NCBI RefSeq assembly: GCF_002101785.1
Contig: NZ_LQPJ01000109.1
Coordinates: forward strand, 62,001 to 126,000
DNA: 64,000 bases
Direction: 5' to 3'
From: Mycobacterium palustre
Lineage (GTDB): Bacteria > Actinomycetota > Actinomycetes > Mycobacteriales > Mycobacteriaceae
How positions within the stretch are numbered: position 1 is the stretch's first letter; each line of letters opens with the position of its first letter. The position numbers were made by a program, and so were the translations under genes. Shown here in pieces: positions 32,596-41,130 of this stretch. Under the pieces are notes generated by a model. That model was not told where the DNA came from. It ran no database searches and saw only the letters and a list, made by a program, of their open reading frames with translations.

Positions 32596-33285
32596 GTGTC
32601 GAAGAATGAGAAGGTCAGGATAAACGGCCGTCCTCGCGGCCGGCCGCGGCTGACAATCGACCGGGACGCGGTCGCTGACGCGGTTGCGGAGTTGTTCCAT
32701 GAGGGCGGTTACGAAGCGGTTTCCATAGTTGACACCGCGGAGAAACTATCCGTGTCCCGTGCCACGTTGTACCGAACCGTCCCGACCAAGCAAGACCTCC
32801 TGGGCATTCTCTTCGAGCGCAGCACTCGTGAGATCACCGAGCAGGTTGAGGCGGCGATGCGTGACATCGACGATCCCGCGGACCAGCTGAGAGAGATGGT
32901 CCGGCTGCAGTCGGAAGCCGCGGTGCAAATGCGCAGTTACATGCCCGTGTTCTTCGGCGGGGGCGACCTGCCTCACGATGTTGTCCAGCGGTGGCACCGG
33001 TGGAGTCGGCAATTCGAAAAGTTGTGGGTTTCCGTGGTCGCGGCCAACATGGAGGCCGGCTACCTCGAAAAGGGTGATGAAATCATCACCACACGATTGA
33101 TCCTCGGGATGATCCTCTGGGTATCGAGGTGGTACCGGCCCAGGGACAAGATTTCATCGGCGCAGATCGCTGACGAGGCGATCCGGCTGCTTCGGTTGGG
33201 ATACATCCCGCCGGAAAGTGGCGACCGCAAGTCCGGTGCGCAGCCGCGGCGCCGGCGCAGCTCCAACCGGCTTGTCCGTAACTGA
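32596..33285 (+). CDS. TetR-family transcriptional regulator
   Basis: A 229-residue regulator with an AT-hook-like basic N-terminus (INGRPRGRPRLTIDRD) and a TetR helix-turn-helix: AVAELFHEGGYEAVSIVDTA, then KLSVSRATLYRTVPTKQDLL (about 27-68). The tail PRRRRSSNRL is strongly basic. GTG at 32596 follows AAGGGAGG closely; GTG at 32581 is an alternative. It is downstream of the NorE-like pair on the same strand and may control it. Confidence 0.85.
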   Translation: MSKNEKVRINGRPRGRPRLTIDRDAVADAVAELFHEGGYEAVSIVDTAEKLSVSRATLYRTVPTKQDLLGILFERSTREITEQVEAAMRDIDDPADQLREMVRLQSEAAVQMRSYMPVFFGGGDLPHDVVQRWHRWSRQFEKLWVSVVAANMEAGYLEKGDEIITTRLILGMILWVSRWYRPRDKISSAQIADEAIRLLRLGYIPPESGDRKSGAQPRRRRSSNRLVRN

Positions 33286-33587
33286 TTACCCGGCCGTAGC
33301 GCGATCGCAGCCCCGTGCACGATCGTTCTGCCGTCGTTCGTAGTTATTGGTCGTAGCCAAGTCAACTCGCGCTCCTAGCTTCCGACCAGCCATCGTGGCG
33401 CGGTGCGGCGCGGACGGACTTCGCGTCTTGATTCGGCGGCCAGAATGTTGCGCTGGCTGCAACGGCTGCATTATAGTGAGACGGAGAAGTTCAAAAAGAG
33501 AGGTTTTGCGACATCCCGCCGGGGAGGCTCGCCGTTTGGCGGCGGTCTCGGCCTGTCGCGACTCAAAGGTTCGGAGGCGTAACGTTC
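33286..33587 (+). promoter_or_regulatory. Upstream region of the Baeyer-Villiger monooxygenase with candidate promoter
   Basis: About 300 non-coding bases. TTGCGC at 33448-33453 and TATAGT at 33472-33477 are 18 bases apart and form the best promoter candidate. ACGATCGTTC at 33317-33326 resembles the motif seen at 9223 and 28194. Confidence 0.35.
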
Positions 33588-35543
33588 ATGGCCACTGTCG
33601 CTTCGGCACCCTGGGAGAGGGATCCCAACTGGTTCGAAACCCTCCAGCTAGCGCTCGAAGACGCCAACATCCCAACGGTGCTCCTCGTGTTGCAGCATCT
33701 GACCGGCGACGGTAAGTGGACTCGTCCTCCATATCGGCCAGTGCGAGGTAAGCCGTTGGACGACAACGACTCCGGCGGTCTTTCTGCCGAACTTCAGGAC
33801 GAGGTGCGGGCGGCGGCGAAAGAGGCGGTCGTCGCGTTCTATGAGGGACGACTTCAGCCGGCCACTCCATCGCCGGATGAGGTGACGCGCATGCTCAGCT
33901 GCGCAATGGTGGAAGACGTACCGGTCGAATACGGCCAATTGCTTTCCGAGGAGATGGGTTTCATCTCGCGCGACGTCGAGATACCCGCGACGGCGATCCC
34001 ACCCGGGTTCACCGTTGCGATCATCGGAGCGGGTCTCTCCGGAGTTTGCATGGCGATAAAGCTCGCGGCCGCCGGTGTCAATTTTGTTGTGCTGGAAAAG
34101 AATGATGACTTAGGGGGCACCTGGCTGGAAAACGTCTATCCGGGTTGCGGAGTTGATACGCCAGGGCACCTTTACGCGTTCTCGTTTGCGCCAAACCCGG
34201 ATATCACCAGTTACTTCGCCAAACGTGAAGAGGTCCAGGACTATATCCAACGAGTGGCGTCCGACTTCGACGTGAAGCGACACATCAGATTTAGTACCGA
34301 AGTCGTGCGCGCGCGCTACGAAACCGCTAGTTCAACATGGCGTGTCGATGTCAGGAACGCGAACGGGGACGACGAATCGATCACCGCCAATGTTTTGGTC
34401 AGCGCCGTAGGCATGGTGAACCGGCCGCTGATCCCGCCCATTCCGGGACTGGACCAATTCCCCGGCCCCGTCATGCACACCGCCGCATGGGACAACTCGA
34501 TCGACCTGACCGGGAAACATGTCGCTGTGATCGGAACTGGTGCCAGCGCGATGCAGGTCGTCCCGTCGATCGTTGATACTGCCCGGCATGTGACGGTTTT
34601 CCAACGGTCGAAGCAATGGGCCCTGCCGCATCCCAACTACCACCGCGCGGTCAAAGAAACCGTCCGGTTTTTGATGAAAGAAGTTCCCTTCTACATTCAG
34701 TGGTATCGGCTGCGGTCGTTCTGGAACTTCAGCGACCGGCTGCACCCCGCGCTGCAGATCGATCCGGACTGGCCTCACCCCGAGCGGGCCGTCAACGAGA
34801 CCAACGATCGCCATCGGATCTTTCTCACCAAGTACATCACGGAGCAGCTCGGCGACCGGACCGACTTGCTCGACGCTTGCCTCCCGGACTATCCGCCGTA
34901 CGGTAAACGCCCGTTGATCGATAACCGCTGGTACAAGACGATCGTCCGCGACGACGTCACGCTGCTCACCGATGCGGCCGATCACGTCAGCGGTGAGAAT
35001 GTCGTGACCCGCTCGGGCGTTGGAGTGCCATCCGACGCGATCGTTTTGGCCACGGGGTTCAAGGTTCTGCAGTTTTTGTGGCCGATGGATATCATCGGCA
35101 AGTCCGGCAGGACGCTGCGCGAGCAGTGGGGTGCCGACGATGCCCGGGCATATCTGGGCGTCACCGTGCCTGACTATCCGAACTTCTTCATCGTCAACGG
35201 CCCGAACACCAACGCAGGCCACGGCGGCAGCGCAATCCATGCCACCGAATTTCAGGTCCGCTACATCATGGCGGCGATCCGCCACCTGTTGGTCAACGAG
35301 ACCGGCGCGATCGAGGTCAACCGCGAGGTGTTTGACCGTTACAACGAAGAGCTCGATGAAGCCCTGGCGCGCTGCATCTGGTCGCACCCGGGAATGACAA
35401 CCTATTACCGCAATGACGCTGGGCGCGTGGTTGTGAGCAGCCCCTGGAAGTACATCGATTACTGGGAACGTATCCACGACTTCGACCCGAGTGACTATCA
35501 CGAGGTGACAGCGTCGGCGGAGACTGCCGAAATCTCGGCCTAG
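33588..35543 (+). CDS. Flavin-binding Baeyer-Villiger-type monooxygenase
   Basis: A 651-residue flavoprotein monooxygenase. An unusual N-terminal extension of about 140 residues precedes the FAD motif VAIIGAGLSG (about 143-152). The Baeyer-Villiger fingerprint FPGPVMHTAAWD (291-302) is present, followed by the NADPH Rossmann motif VAVIGTGASAMQ (about 312-323). The length and extension resemble 4-hydroxyacetophenone monooxygenase more than the roughly 490-residue EthA type. The expected reaction is oxygen insertion next to a ketone using NADPH and O2. GGAGG at 33574-33578 precedes the ATG. A decayed insertion element follows. Confidence 0.9.
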   Translation: MATVASAPWERDPNWFETLQLALEDANIPTVLLVLQHLTGDGKWTRPPYRPVRGKPLDDNDSGGLSAELQDEVRAAAKEAVVAFYEGRLQPATPSPDEVTRMLSCAMVEDVPVEYGQLLSEEMGFISRDVEIPATAIPPGFTVAIIGAGLSGVCMAIKLAAAGVNFVVLEKNDDLGGTWLENVYPGCGVDTPGHLYAFSFAPNPDITSYFAKREEVQDYIQRVASDFDVKRHIRFSTEVVRARYETASSTWRVDVRNANGDDESITANVLVSAVGMVNRPLIPPIPGLDQFPGPVMHTAAWDNSIDLTGKHVAVIGTGASAMQVVPSIVDTARHVTVFQRSKQWALPHPNYHRAVKETVRFLMKEVPFYIQWYRLRSFWNFSDRLHPALQIDPDWPHPERAVNETNDRHRIFLTKYITEQLGDRTDLLDACLPDYPPYGKRPLIDNRWYKTIVRDDVTLLTDAADHVSGENVVTRSGVGVPSDAIVLATGFKVLQFLWPMDIIGKSGRTLREQWGADDARAYLGVTVPDYPNFFIVNGPNTNAGHGGSAIHATEFQVRYIMAAIRHLLVNETGAIEVNREVFDRYNEELDEALARCIWSHPGMTTYYRNDAGRVVVSSPWKYIDYWERIHDFDPSDYHEVTASAETAEISA

Positions 35544-35601
35544 CAGGACGATGATGCGTCGACGGCGACGGGCACCATCGTCGGCCCGATGACTTTCTCG
35601 A

Positions 35602-36784
35602 CTAGCCTCGATGTTTCATGTCGATGTTGTTTGGTGGGTTGGCGGTGTTCGTCGGCGCTGTGGTCGCCGGCTCTCCGGGTCTTTGGTCGGTGAAGGTGCC
35701 GGGGGGTTTGTTCAGGCGGAGTCTTCGTTGTCGGCCGGTGCGGATGATGCGGCCGGCGACGGTGAGCAGGCGGAAGCGCAAGCGTTTCGGTTCCCATTTG
35801 CGTGCGGGTTGGTGCCGGTCGAAGGCCAGGGTTTGGGTCCAGGCGATCAGATCGCTGGCCAGGGCGACGATTTCGAGCCAGATCCGGTTGGCCCGGTAGC
35901 TGTGGAAGGGCAGGTTATGCAGGCCGGTGTCTTTGAGGCAGCCGATACGGTCTTCGGCGCGGGCGCGTTGCAGGTGATTGGCCAGCCGTTGTGGTGGGTC
36001 AGTCGTAGCTGAGCGCCGGGGTGGGGACGTTCACGGCGGGCGATGACTCGCATCCCGTGCGGCCATTCCTGGGGGCCGTATTTGGCCGGCGGACGGGTGG
36101 GTTTGACCGGGGTCGGCATCCACGCGGTGAGCTCGGCGACCTGTGCACCCTCACGAGGTGTGCCGTCGCTGTCGAGCGCGGCGACCCAGGCCTGCTCGGG
36201 GATCGTCTCGATCGCCGCCTGCACAGGTCCGTGAGCGGGAAATTTGATGGAGTACTGCAGTCCGGTGTCGGTGAGGTGATGCAGGAATGCTTTGGACGCC
36301 CCGCCGGCATCGGCGCGAACCAGCACCTGGCCCCGCTCGCCGGCGGGCAGTTGGTCTAACGCGGCGCCTAGCACCGTGATGTGATCAGCACTATTGAATG
36401 GCGAGGCCTTTCCCGGGCGCAGGTCCAGTGCCAGAGTCTCTCCGGTGCCGTGCTCGCCGTGGTCGACGAAGGCGCACATCGGGGCCAACCCATAGGACAT
36501 CTTGTGGGTCGCCTGGGCGCCTTCCTTATCCGAATGCGCCGTCACCACGGTGGCATCGATATCGATGATGGCCTGTCCACCGTCTCGGGTCCCCGGCCTT
36601 CCCGTCAGTGGCCGGCGCCGTGACCAGACCCGGTCGCGCTGCGCACGCACGGCGGCCACATCGGCCAAACAGTCACCACCGAGCGCGACCGCGATCGCCA
36701 CGTCGAGCAGCACCTTGCCCGGATCATGGCGAGCGCCGGCCGCCCGCCACGGCGCCAACGCCCTCGATAAAACAGACCGCAGCT
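35602..36784 (-). mobile_element. Decayed IS1380-family transposase
   Basis: The minus strand encodes the IS1380 transposase pattern in pieces: SRALAPWRAAGARHDPGKVL, LALGGDCLADVAAVR-like start, IDIDATVVTAHSDKEGAQAT, CAFVDHGEHGTGETLALDLR and RADAGGASKAFL. The catalytic-core stretch between the leucine-rich start and IDIDATV is shortened; near 36010 the frame breaks (LSYD then stop), and the C-terminal part (EDRIGCLKDTGLHNLPFH, ending NNIDMKHRG and TAG at 35602-35604) is in another frame. A stop also cuts the 5' end near 36784. No terminal inverted repeats were found by eye. Confidence 0.8.
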
Positions 36785-36798
36785 AGGGCGTGCAAGCT

Positions 36799-37938
36799 TT
36801 AGTGGTCGGTGGTATGCGGCGCGCCCGCGTCGTCGACAATCGCCCAGTCACGCAACACGTCTGGCGTATCGGCTCCCACCGGCGGCGGTGGAGTCGGATG
36901 CCGGGGGACCGTCCTGCTGAACCGAGGCGCGGGCGCCGGCTGCGTCACGCCGCCCACCTCGATAAAGGTGCCGCGCGCGGCCAGGTGCGGATGGTCGGCG
37001 GCCTCGGTCAGCGATAACACCGGTGCCACACAGGCATCGCTGCCGTCGAACACCCGAGTCCACTCATCCCGGGTCCGCGTCACGAATGCTCGCGCGATCG
37101 CCTCCCGCAGACGCGGCCACGCCGAAGGGTCGTCGCGGAGCGCGGCGATATCGTCGGAAAGCCCGAGCAGGCGCATGAATTCGGCATAGAACTTTGGCTC
37201 CAGGGCGCCGACGGCCATCCATTGGTCGTCGGCGGTTCGGTAGGTGTCATACCAAGGCACCCCGGTGTCCAGGAAATTGCAACCCCGCCGATCGGTCCAC
37301 CGCCCATCGGCCATGAGTCCATGTAAAAGCGCGGTCAGCGAGCTGGCGCCGTCGACGATCGCCGCATCCACGACCTGTCCGCGACCGGATCGCTCCGCCT
37401 CCCACACCGCGGCAAGCACGCCGATGACGAGAAACGTCGAACCACCACCAAAATCACCGACCAGGTTCACCGGTGGCACCGGCGCCGAGCCAGCTCGGCC
37501 GATCGATGCCAGCGCTCCGGTCAGGGCGATATAGCCGATGTCGTGGCCGGCGGTCCGCGCCAGCGGGCCCGACTGGCCCCAGCCGGTCATTCGTCCGTAG
37601 ACCAGTCGCGGGTTCACGTTCCAGCAGTCGGCCGGACCCAGTCCGAGGCGTTCTGTGACACCGGGCCGGAAGCCCTCGAGCAGTACGTCGGCCTTCGCAG
37701 CCATCGACAGCACCGTGCGCACACCGTCGGAATCGCGCAAATCCACCACGATCGATCGTCGGTTGCGGCGCAGTACGTCTTTTTCCGGAGGTACAGCGCT
37801 GGCGGGCGGCCCGGGGCGTTCGACGCGGACGACGTCTGCGCCGAGGTCGGCAAGCAACATCGCCGCATACGGCCCAGGGCCTATGCCGGCGAGTTCGATG
37901 ACCTTGAGCCCGTCCAGCGGGCCGCGCGAATCTACCAT
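36799..37938 (-). CDS. CoA-transferase family III / alpha-methylacyl-CoA racemase-like protein
   Basis: A 379-residue family III CoA-transferase fold. The N-terminus GLKVIELAGIGPGPYAAMLL and LADLGADVVRVERPG, and the motifs GHDIGYIALTGAL (about 126-138) and VNLVGDFGGGSTFLVIGVLA, match mycobacterial alpha-methylacyl-CoA racemase, with His in GHDI and Asp in GDFGGG as the expected catalytic pair. It would invert the 2-methyl centre of branched acyl-CoAs such as those from sterol side chains or pristanate. Last gene of a minus-strand group with aldehyde dehydrogenase, ferredoxin and P450; 12 bases separate it from the aldehyde dehydrogenase. Confidence 0.88.
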   Translation of the reverse strand: MVDSRGPLDGLKVIELAGIGPGPYAAMLLADLGADVVRVERPGPPASAVPPEKDVLRRNRRSIVVDLRDSDGVRTVLSMAAKADVLLEGFRPGVTERLGLGPADCWNVNPRLVYGRMTGWGQSGPLARTAGHDIGYIALTGALASIGRAGSAPVPPVNLVGDFGGGSTFLVIGVLAAVWEAERSGRGQVVDAAIVDGASSLTALLHGLMADGRWTDRRGCNFLDTGVPWYDTYRTADDQWMAVGALEPKFYAEFMRLLGLSDDIAALRDDPSAWPRLREAIARAFVTRTRDEWTRVFDGSDACVAPVLSLTEAADHPHLAARGTFIEVGGVTQPAPAPRFSRTVPRHPTPPPPVGADTPDVLRDWAIVDDAGAPHTTDH

Positions 37939-37950
37939 CCGCCTTTTGGC

Positions 37951-39522
37951 TTATCGAGCCTTGGGGCGCAGACCCAGCCGACGGCGCCAGTCGTGCATTT
38001 CAAGAAGTCGCAGGACCGCGCCGGTGATGCGAGCTTTACGCGCCGAGTAAGGATACCAATGCGTCTCGGTCGGCAGGAGGACCTTTTCGGTGACCACCGC
38101 CTGCTCACGACAGTACTTTCGGATCCCCTCGGCCCCGCCCATCCGGTGGCCAAGACCGGATTGCTTCCAACCGCCCATCGGCAGCGGAAACTGGAATACG
38201 TGGATCATCGCGTTGTTGACGTTGACGCCGCCCGCTTCGATCCGCCTGCCGACGCGCTCGCCGCGTTCCTTGCTGCCGGTCCAAATGCTGGCCCCCAGAC
38301 CATAGGTGCTGTCGTTGGCCAGCGCGATTGCTTCGTCTTCACTGGACACCCTCATAATCGGCAGCAGCGGTCCGAACGTCTCTTCGCGCATGCAGGCCAT
38401 GGTGTGGTCGACATCCACCAGTACGGTCGGCGGGTAGAACAAGCCTCGCTCGGCGCGCTTTCCCCCGGTAAGGATGCGTGCCCCGCGGGCAACCGCATCG
38501 CTGACATGGCGCTCGACAATCGCCATCTGGGCTTCATTTGCCAGCGCTCCGATGTCGGCGGAAAAGCTGCCGGCTGCATCATGGCCCTGCCGGAGCTTGT
38601 TGACCTCGTCGACAAGGCGCGATGTGAACTTGTCATATATCGAATCCTCGACATAGATCCGTTCAACCGCGACGCAGGATTGGCCCGAATTGAACAGCCC
38701 GCCCCAGATGGCCCCGCGGACGGTCCGCTCGAGCGGTGCATCGGACAGCACAATCATCGCGTCTTTGCCGCCCAACTCGAGACTGACCGGGATGAGCCGT
38801 TCCGCGCAGCGGATGCCGACCTGACGGCCGGTTTTGGTGGATCCCGTGAACTGCACCATGTCGGCGGCGTCCACAACGGCCCTGCCCGTTTCGCCTCGGC
38901 CCGTTACGCAGCCCAAAACGGGGGGAGCCCCAATTTCCTCGTTCCAGCCTCGAACGACTTCTGCCCAGCCCAGCGGAGTTTCCTCTGACGGCTTCGTGAG
39001 TACGGCGGCCCCGGCCATCAACGCCTGGGGGACATCGAGCATCGGCATCCCCAGCGGATAGTTCCACGGAGTGATCACCCCGACGAGCTCATAAGGACGG
39101 TAACGGATCCGTAGCCCCTTGGTCGCCGACGCGGGTCCGTGTGGGCGGCGGGTTTCCTCGGCCAGGAACTCGGCTCCGTGCTTGGTGTAGTAGTTGATGA
39201 CCTCCATGCACACCAGGAGCTCGATCTGCGCATCCCCCCAAGATTTGCCGGCCTCGCGGTGCACCAGGCCGAGAATGCGGTCCTGGTTGTCGACGATCCA
39301 ATCCAGCCATCGCCGCAGATGAACGGCGCGGCCCTCGGGTCCGAGCGCCTCCCATGCCGGCTGGGCCGCGCGAAGCTCACCGGCAACCTGTGTCACTTGC
39401 TCGGCCGGTACAGCCGGGACCACCCCGACCAACGAGCCGTCGGCCGGGTTGCGCACCTCGACAACCGAATCGCCGGAGGATTTGTCGTCACGCTCCGGTT
39501 TGGTCTTGCTCGCGGTGGTCAC
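37951..39522 (-). CDS. Aldehyde dehydrogenase family protein (succinate-semialdehyde-type)
   Basis: A 523-residue NAD(P)-dependent aldehyde dehydrogenase. It contains GVITPWNYPLGMPMLDVPQA, FTGSTKTGRQVG, the catalytic Glu in SLELGGKDAMIVL and the nucleophilic Cys in GLFNSGQSCVAVERIYV, then EETFGPLLPI. It is likely to oxidise an aldehyde produced by the neighbouring P450 to an acid for CoA activation. The GTG at 39522 is two bases beyond the ferredoxin stop with GAGGAC upstream, so the genes are coupled. The C-terminal region is basic. Confidence 0.9.
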   Translation of the reverse strand: MTTASKTKPERDDKSSGDSVVEVRNPADGSLVGVVPAVPAEQVTQVAGELRAAQPAWEALGPEGRAVHLRRWLDWIVDNQDRILGLVHREAGKSWGDAQIELLVCMEVINYYTKHGAEFLAEETRRPHGPASATKGLRIRYRPYELVGVITPWNYPLGMPMLDVPQALMAGAAVLTKPSEETPLGWAEVVRGWNEEIGAPPVLGCVTGRGETGRAVVDAADMVQFTGSTKTGRQVGIRCAERLIPVSLELGGKDAMIVLSDAPLERTVRGAIWGGLFNSGQSCVAVERIYVEDSIYDKFTSRLVDEVNKLRQGHDAAGSFSADIGALANEAQMAIVERHVSDAVARGARILTGGKRAERGLFYPPTVLVDVDHTMACMREETFGPLLPIMRVSSEDEAIALANDSTYGLGASIWTGSKERGERVGRRIEAGGVNVNNAMIHVFQFPLPMGGWKQSGLGHRMGGAEGIRKYCREQAVVTEKVLLPTETHWYPYSARKARITGAVLRLLEMHDWRRRLGLRPKAR

Positions 39523-39524
39523 GG

Positions 39525-39719
39525 TCAGTCCTCGATCCGTATGGAGCCGGTAGGACAGGCCAGCGCCGCGTTCTCGACACTTCGCCGAAGCTCTTCGCCC
39601 GGTTCGGTATTGAGGACAGTCACAACCTCGTCGTCGTCACGAATCTCAAATACGCCCGGCGCCGCGAGCACGCATTCACCATGGAGTGCGCACGTGTCGG
39701 CGTTACGGATGACCCTCAT
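39525..39719 (-). CDS. [3Fe-4S]-type ferredoxin with histidine in the cluster motif
   Basis: A 64-residue ferredoxin: C10-A-L-H13-G-E-C16 and C55-P (ALACPTGSI). Normal 4Fe ferredoxins have Cys at the fourth position of this motif; histidine at this position is known from mycobacterial P450-associated ferredoxins that usually carry a 3Fe-4S cluster. It would pass electrons from a ferredoxin reductase (not encoded here) to the P450, 22 bases away and upstream on the same strand. Acidic surface, no signal peptide. Confidence 0.9.
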   Translation of the reverse strand: MRVIRNADTCALHGECVLAAPGVFEIRDDDEVVTVLNTEPGEELRRSVENAALACPTGSIRIED

Positions 39720-39741
39720 ATGTGCTGATCCCTCGGCGACC

Positions 39742-40980
39742 CTATGCGGGTGTGATAGTGACAGGAAGCTCGTAGACCCCGCGCGAATACGCGTCGCGAA
39801 CGTACGCGATCTCGCCGGCGGGCTTGATGTCGCTTGTCCGCCGTAGCAGCTCCTCGAGCAGGATCTTGATCTCCAGCGACACCACGTGCTTGCCGATGCA
39901 TTGGTGTGGTCCCCGGCCGAAGCTGACGTGCGGGTTCTTCTGGCGCGAAAGGTCGAACTTATTGGGCTCGTCGAATGCTCGTTCGTCGAAATTGCCGGCC
40001 GCGAAGAGCATCAGCACAGTGTCGCCTTCTTTGATCTGCTTGCCGTGCAGTTCGTGATCGCGGGTGGCGGTGCGCACCAGGTGCGTGAACGGGCTGGCGA
40101 TCCGCACGATTTCCTGGATGGCGGCGTCGGGGATGTCATCAGCGTGGGCGCGCAGGTAGGCCATTTGCTCGGGGTTGCGCATGAGCTCGTGCATGCCGTG
40201 TGACAGCGCGGTCCGGGTGCTCTCGGCGGCTCCGCTGGCCAGCAAAGCGACATTGCCCATCAACTCGTCCTCCGACACCACCTCCAGGCCGGCTTTGACC
40301 AGCTCGGTGATGACGTCGTCGCCAGGCTCCTTGCGCTTGAGGTCGGCCAGTTCGACCGAGTAGTTCAGGATGCCCATGATCGCGTTGAGGACGTATTCGA
40401 AGGAGGGGGTGATGCGGGTGTCGAACGGTGCGGCGAAGGTATCGACCCACTCGAAGAACTTTGCACGATCACCCCGGGGGACACCAAGCACGTCGCCGAG
40501 TGCCTCCATCGGCATGGTGTGGCCGATATCGGTGACGAAGTTGAAGGTCCCTTTCTCCAGTGCTGCGTCGACGATGTTCGCCGCGTAGCCGCGGAACTTC
40601 GCCTCAAGGCTCTTGGCGAACTTCGGGGTAAACGCCCGGGCCATGACGCCACGCTGGGCGCGGTGTTTGGCGCCGTCCATGGTCAGCATCGCGGGTTTTC
40701 CGCCGACCTTGGGGTCCAAGGGGGTGACCTTCCACATGTTCACACCACCGCGGTCGGCCGCGTACAACCCTGGGTTTCGGTCGACGGCCCAGATGTCAGC
40801 GTTGCGGCTGACCACCCACGCTCGTTCAATGAGCATGGGGTCGTCGAATTCCTGGAGGTAGCACGGCTCGTTGTCGCGAAGGTACTTATATTGCTCGAGC
40901 GGCAGGCCGAACGTCGTGGGATCGCCGTTGGCGTAGGTGTCGGCGTCAAGTACCCGCAAGCTCGGCGTAGCTGTCGTCAT
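39742..40980 (-). CDS. Cytochrome P450
   Basis: A 412-residue P450. The heme loop SFGRGPHQCIGKHVVSLEI has the axial Cys near residue 361; the ExxR-like helix EIVRIASPFTHLVRTAT is present and the I-helix reads LLASGAAESTRTALS, in which the usual acid-alcohol pair is E-S/T. The soluble, bacterial class is indicated by length and lack of a membrane anchor. The ATG at 40980 has AGGAG spaced correctly; an ATG at 40998 is an alternative. Electrons come presumably from the adjacent ferredoxin. Oxidation of a terpenoid or lipid is likely but unproven. Confidence 0.9.
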   Translation of the reverse strand: MTTATPSLRVLDADTYANGDPTTFGLPLEQYKYLRDNEPCYLQEFDDPMLIERAWVVSRNADIWAVDRNPGLYAADRGGVNMWKVTPLDPKVGGKPAMLTMDGAKHRAQRGVMARAFTPKFAKSLEAKFRGYAANIVDAALEKGTFNFVTDIGHTMPMEALGDVLGVPRGDRAKFFEWVDTFAAPFDTRITPSFEYVLNAIMGILNYSVELADLKRKEPGDDVITELVKAGLEVVSEDELMGNVALLASGAAESTRTALSHGMHELMRNPEQMAYLRAHADDIPDAAIQEIVRIASPFTHLVRTATRDHELHGKQIKEGDTVLMLFAAGNFDERAFDEPNKFDLSRQKNPHVSFGRGPHQCIGKHVVSLEIKILLEELLRRTSDIKPAGEIAYVRDAYSRGVYELPVTITPA

Positions 40981-41130
40981 CTGTTGACTCCTAATCAAGA
41001 AATAGAGGCCCAGGGGCCCATACGCCCATCCGCCCCCTCGGATTATGAGCTAAGCAGTCTCAATTATGGTTCTTCGACGCAGAAAGTGTCAAGCGTCATA
41101 CATGGGCCTCATGGTGTCAACCGTCGTACG

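Noticed and set aside
34332..35501. A 389-codon minus-strand frame inside the monooxygenase gene
   Set aside because: Shadow of the plus-strand gene, which has clear FAD and NADPH motifs.
39525..39719. Ordinary 4Fe-4S ferredoxin
   Set aside because: Only three cluster cysteines are present (C10, C16, C55); the fourth position is His13, which points to a 3Fe-4S or modified cluster.
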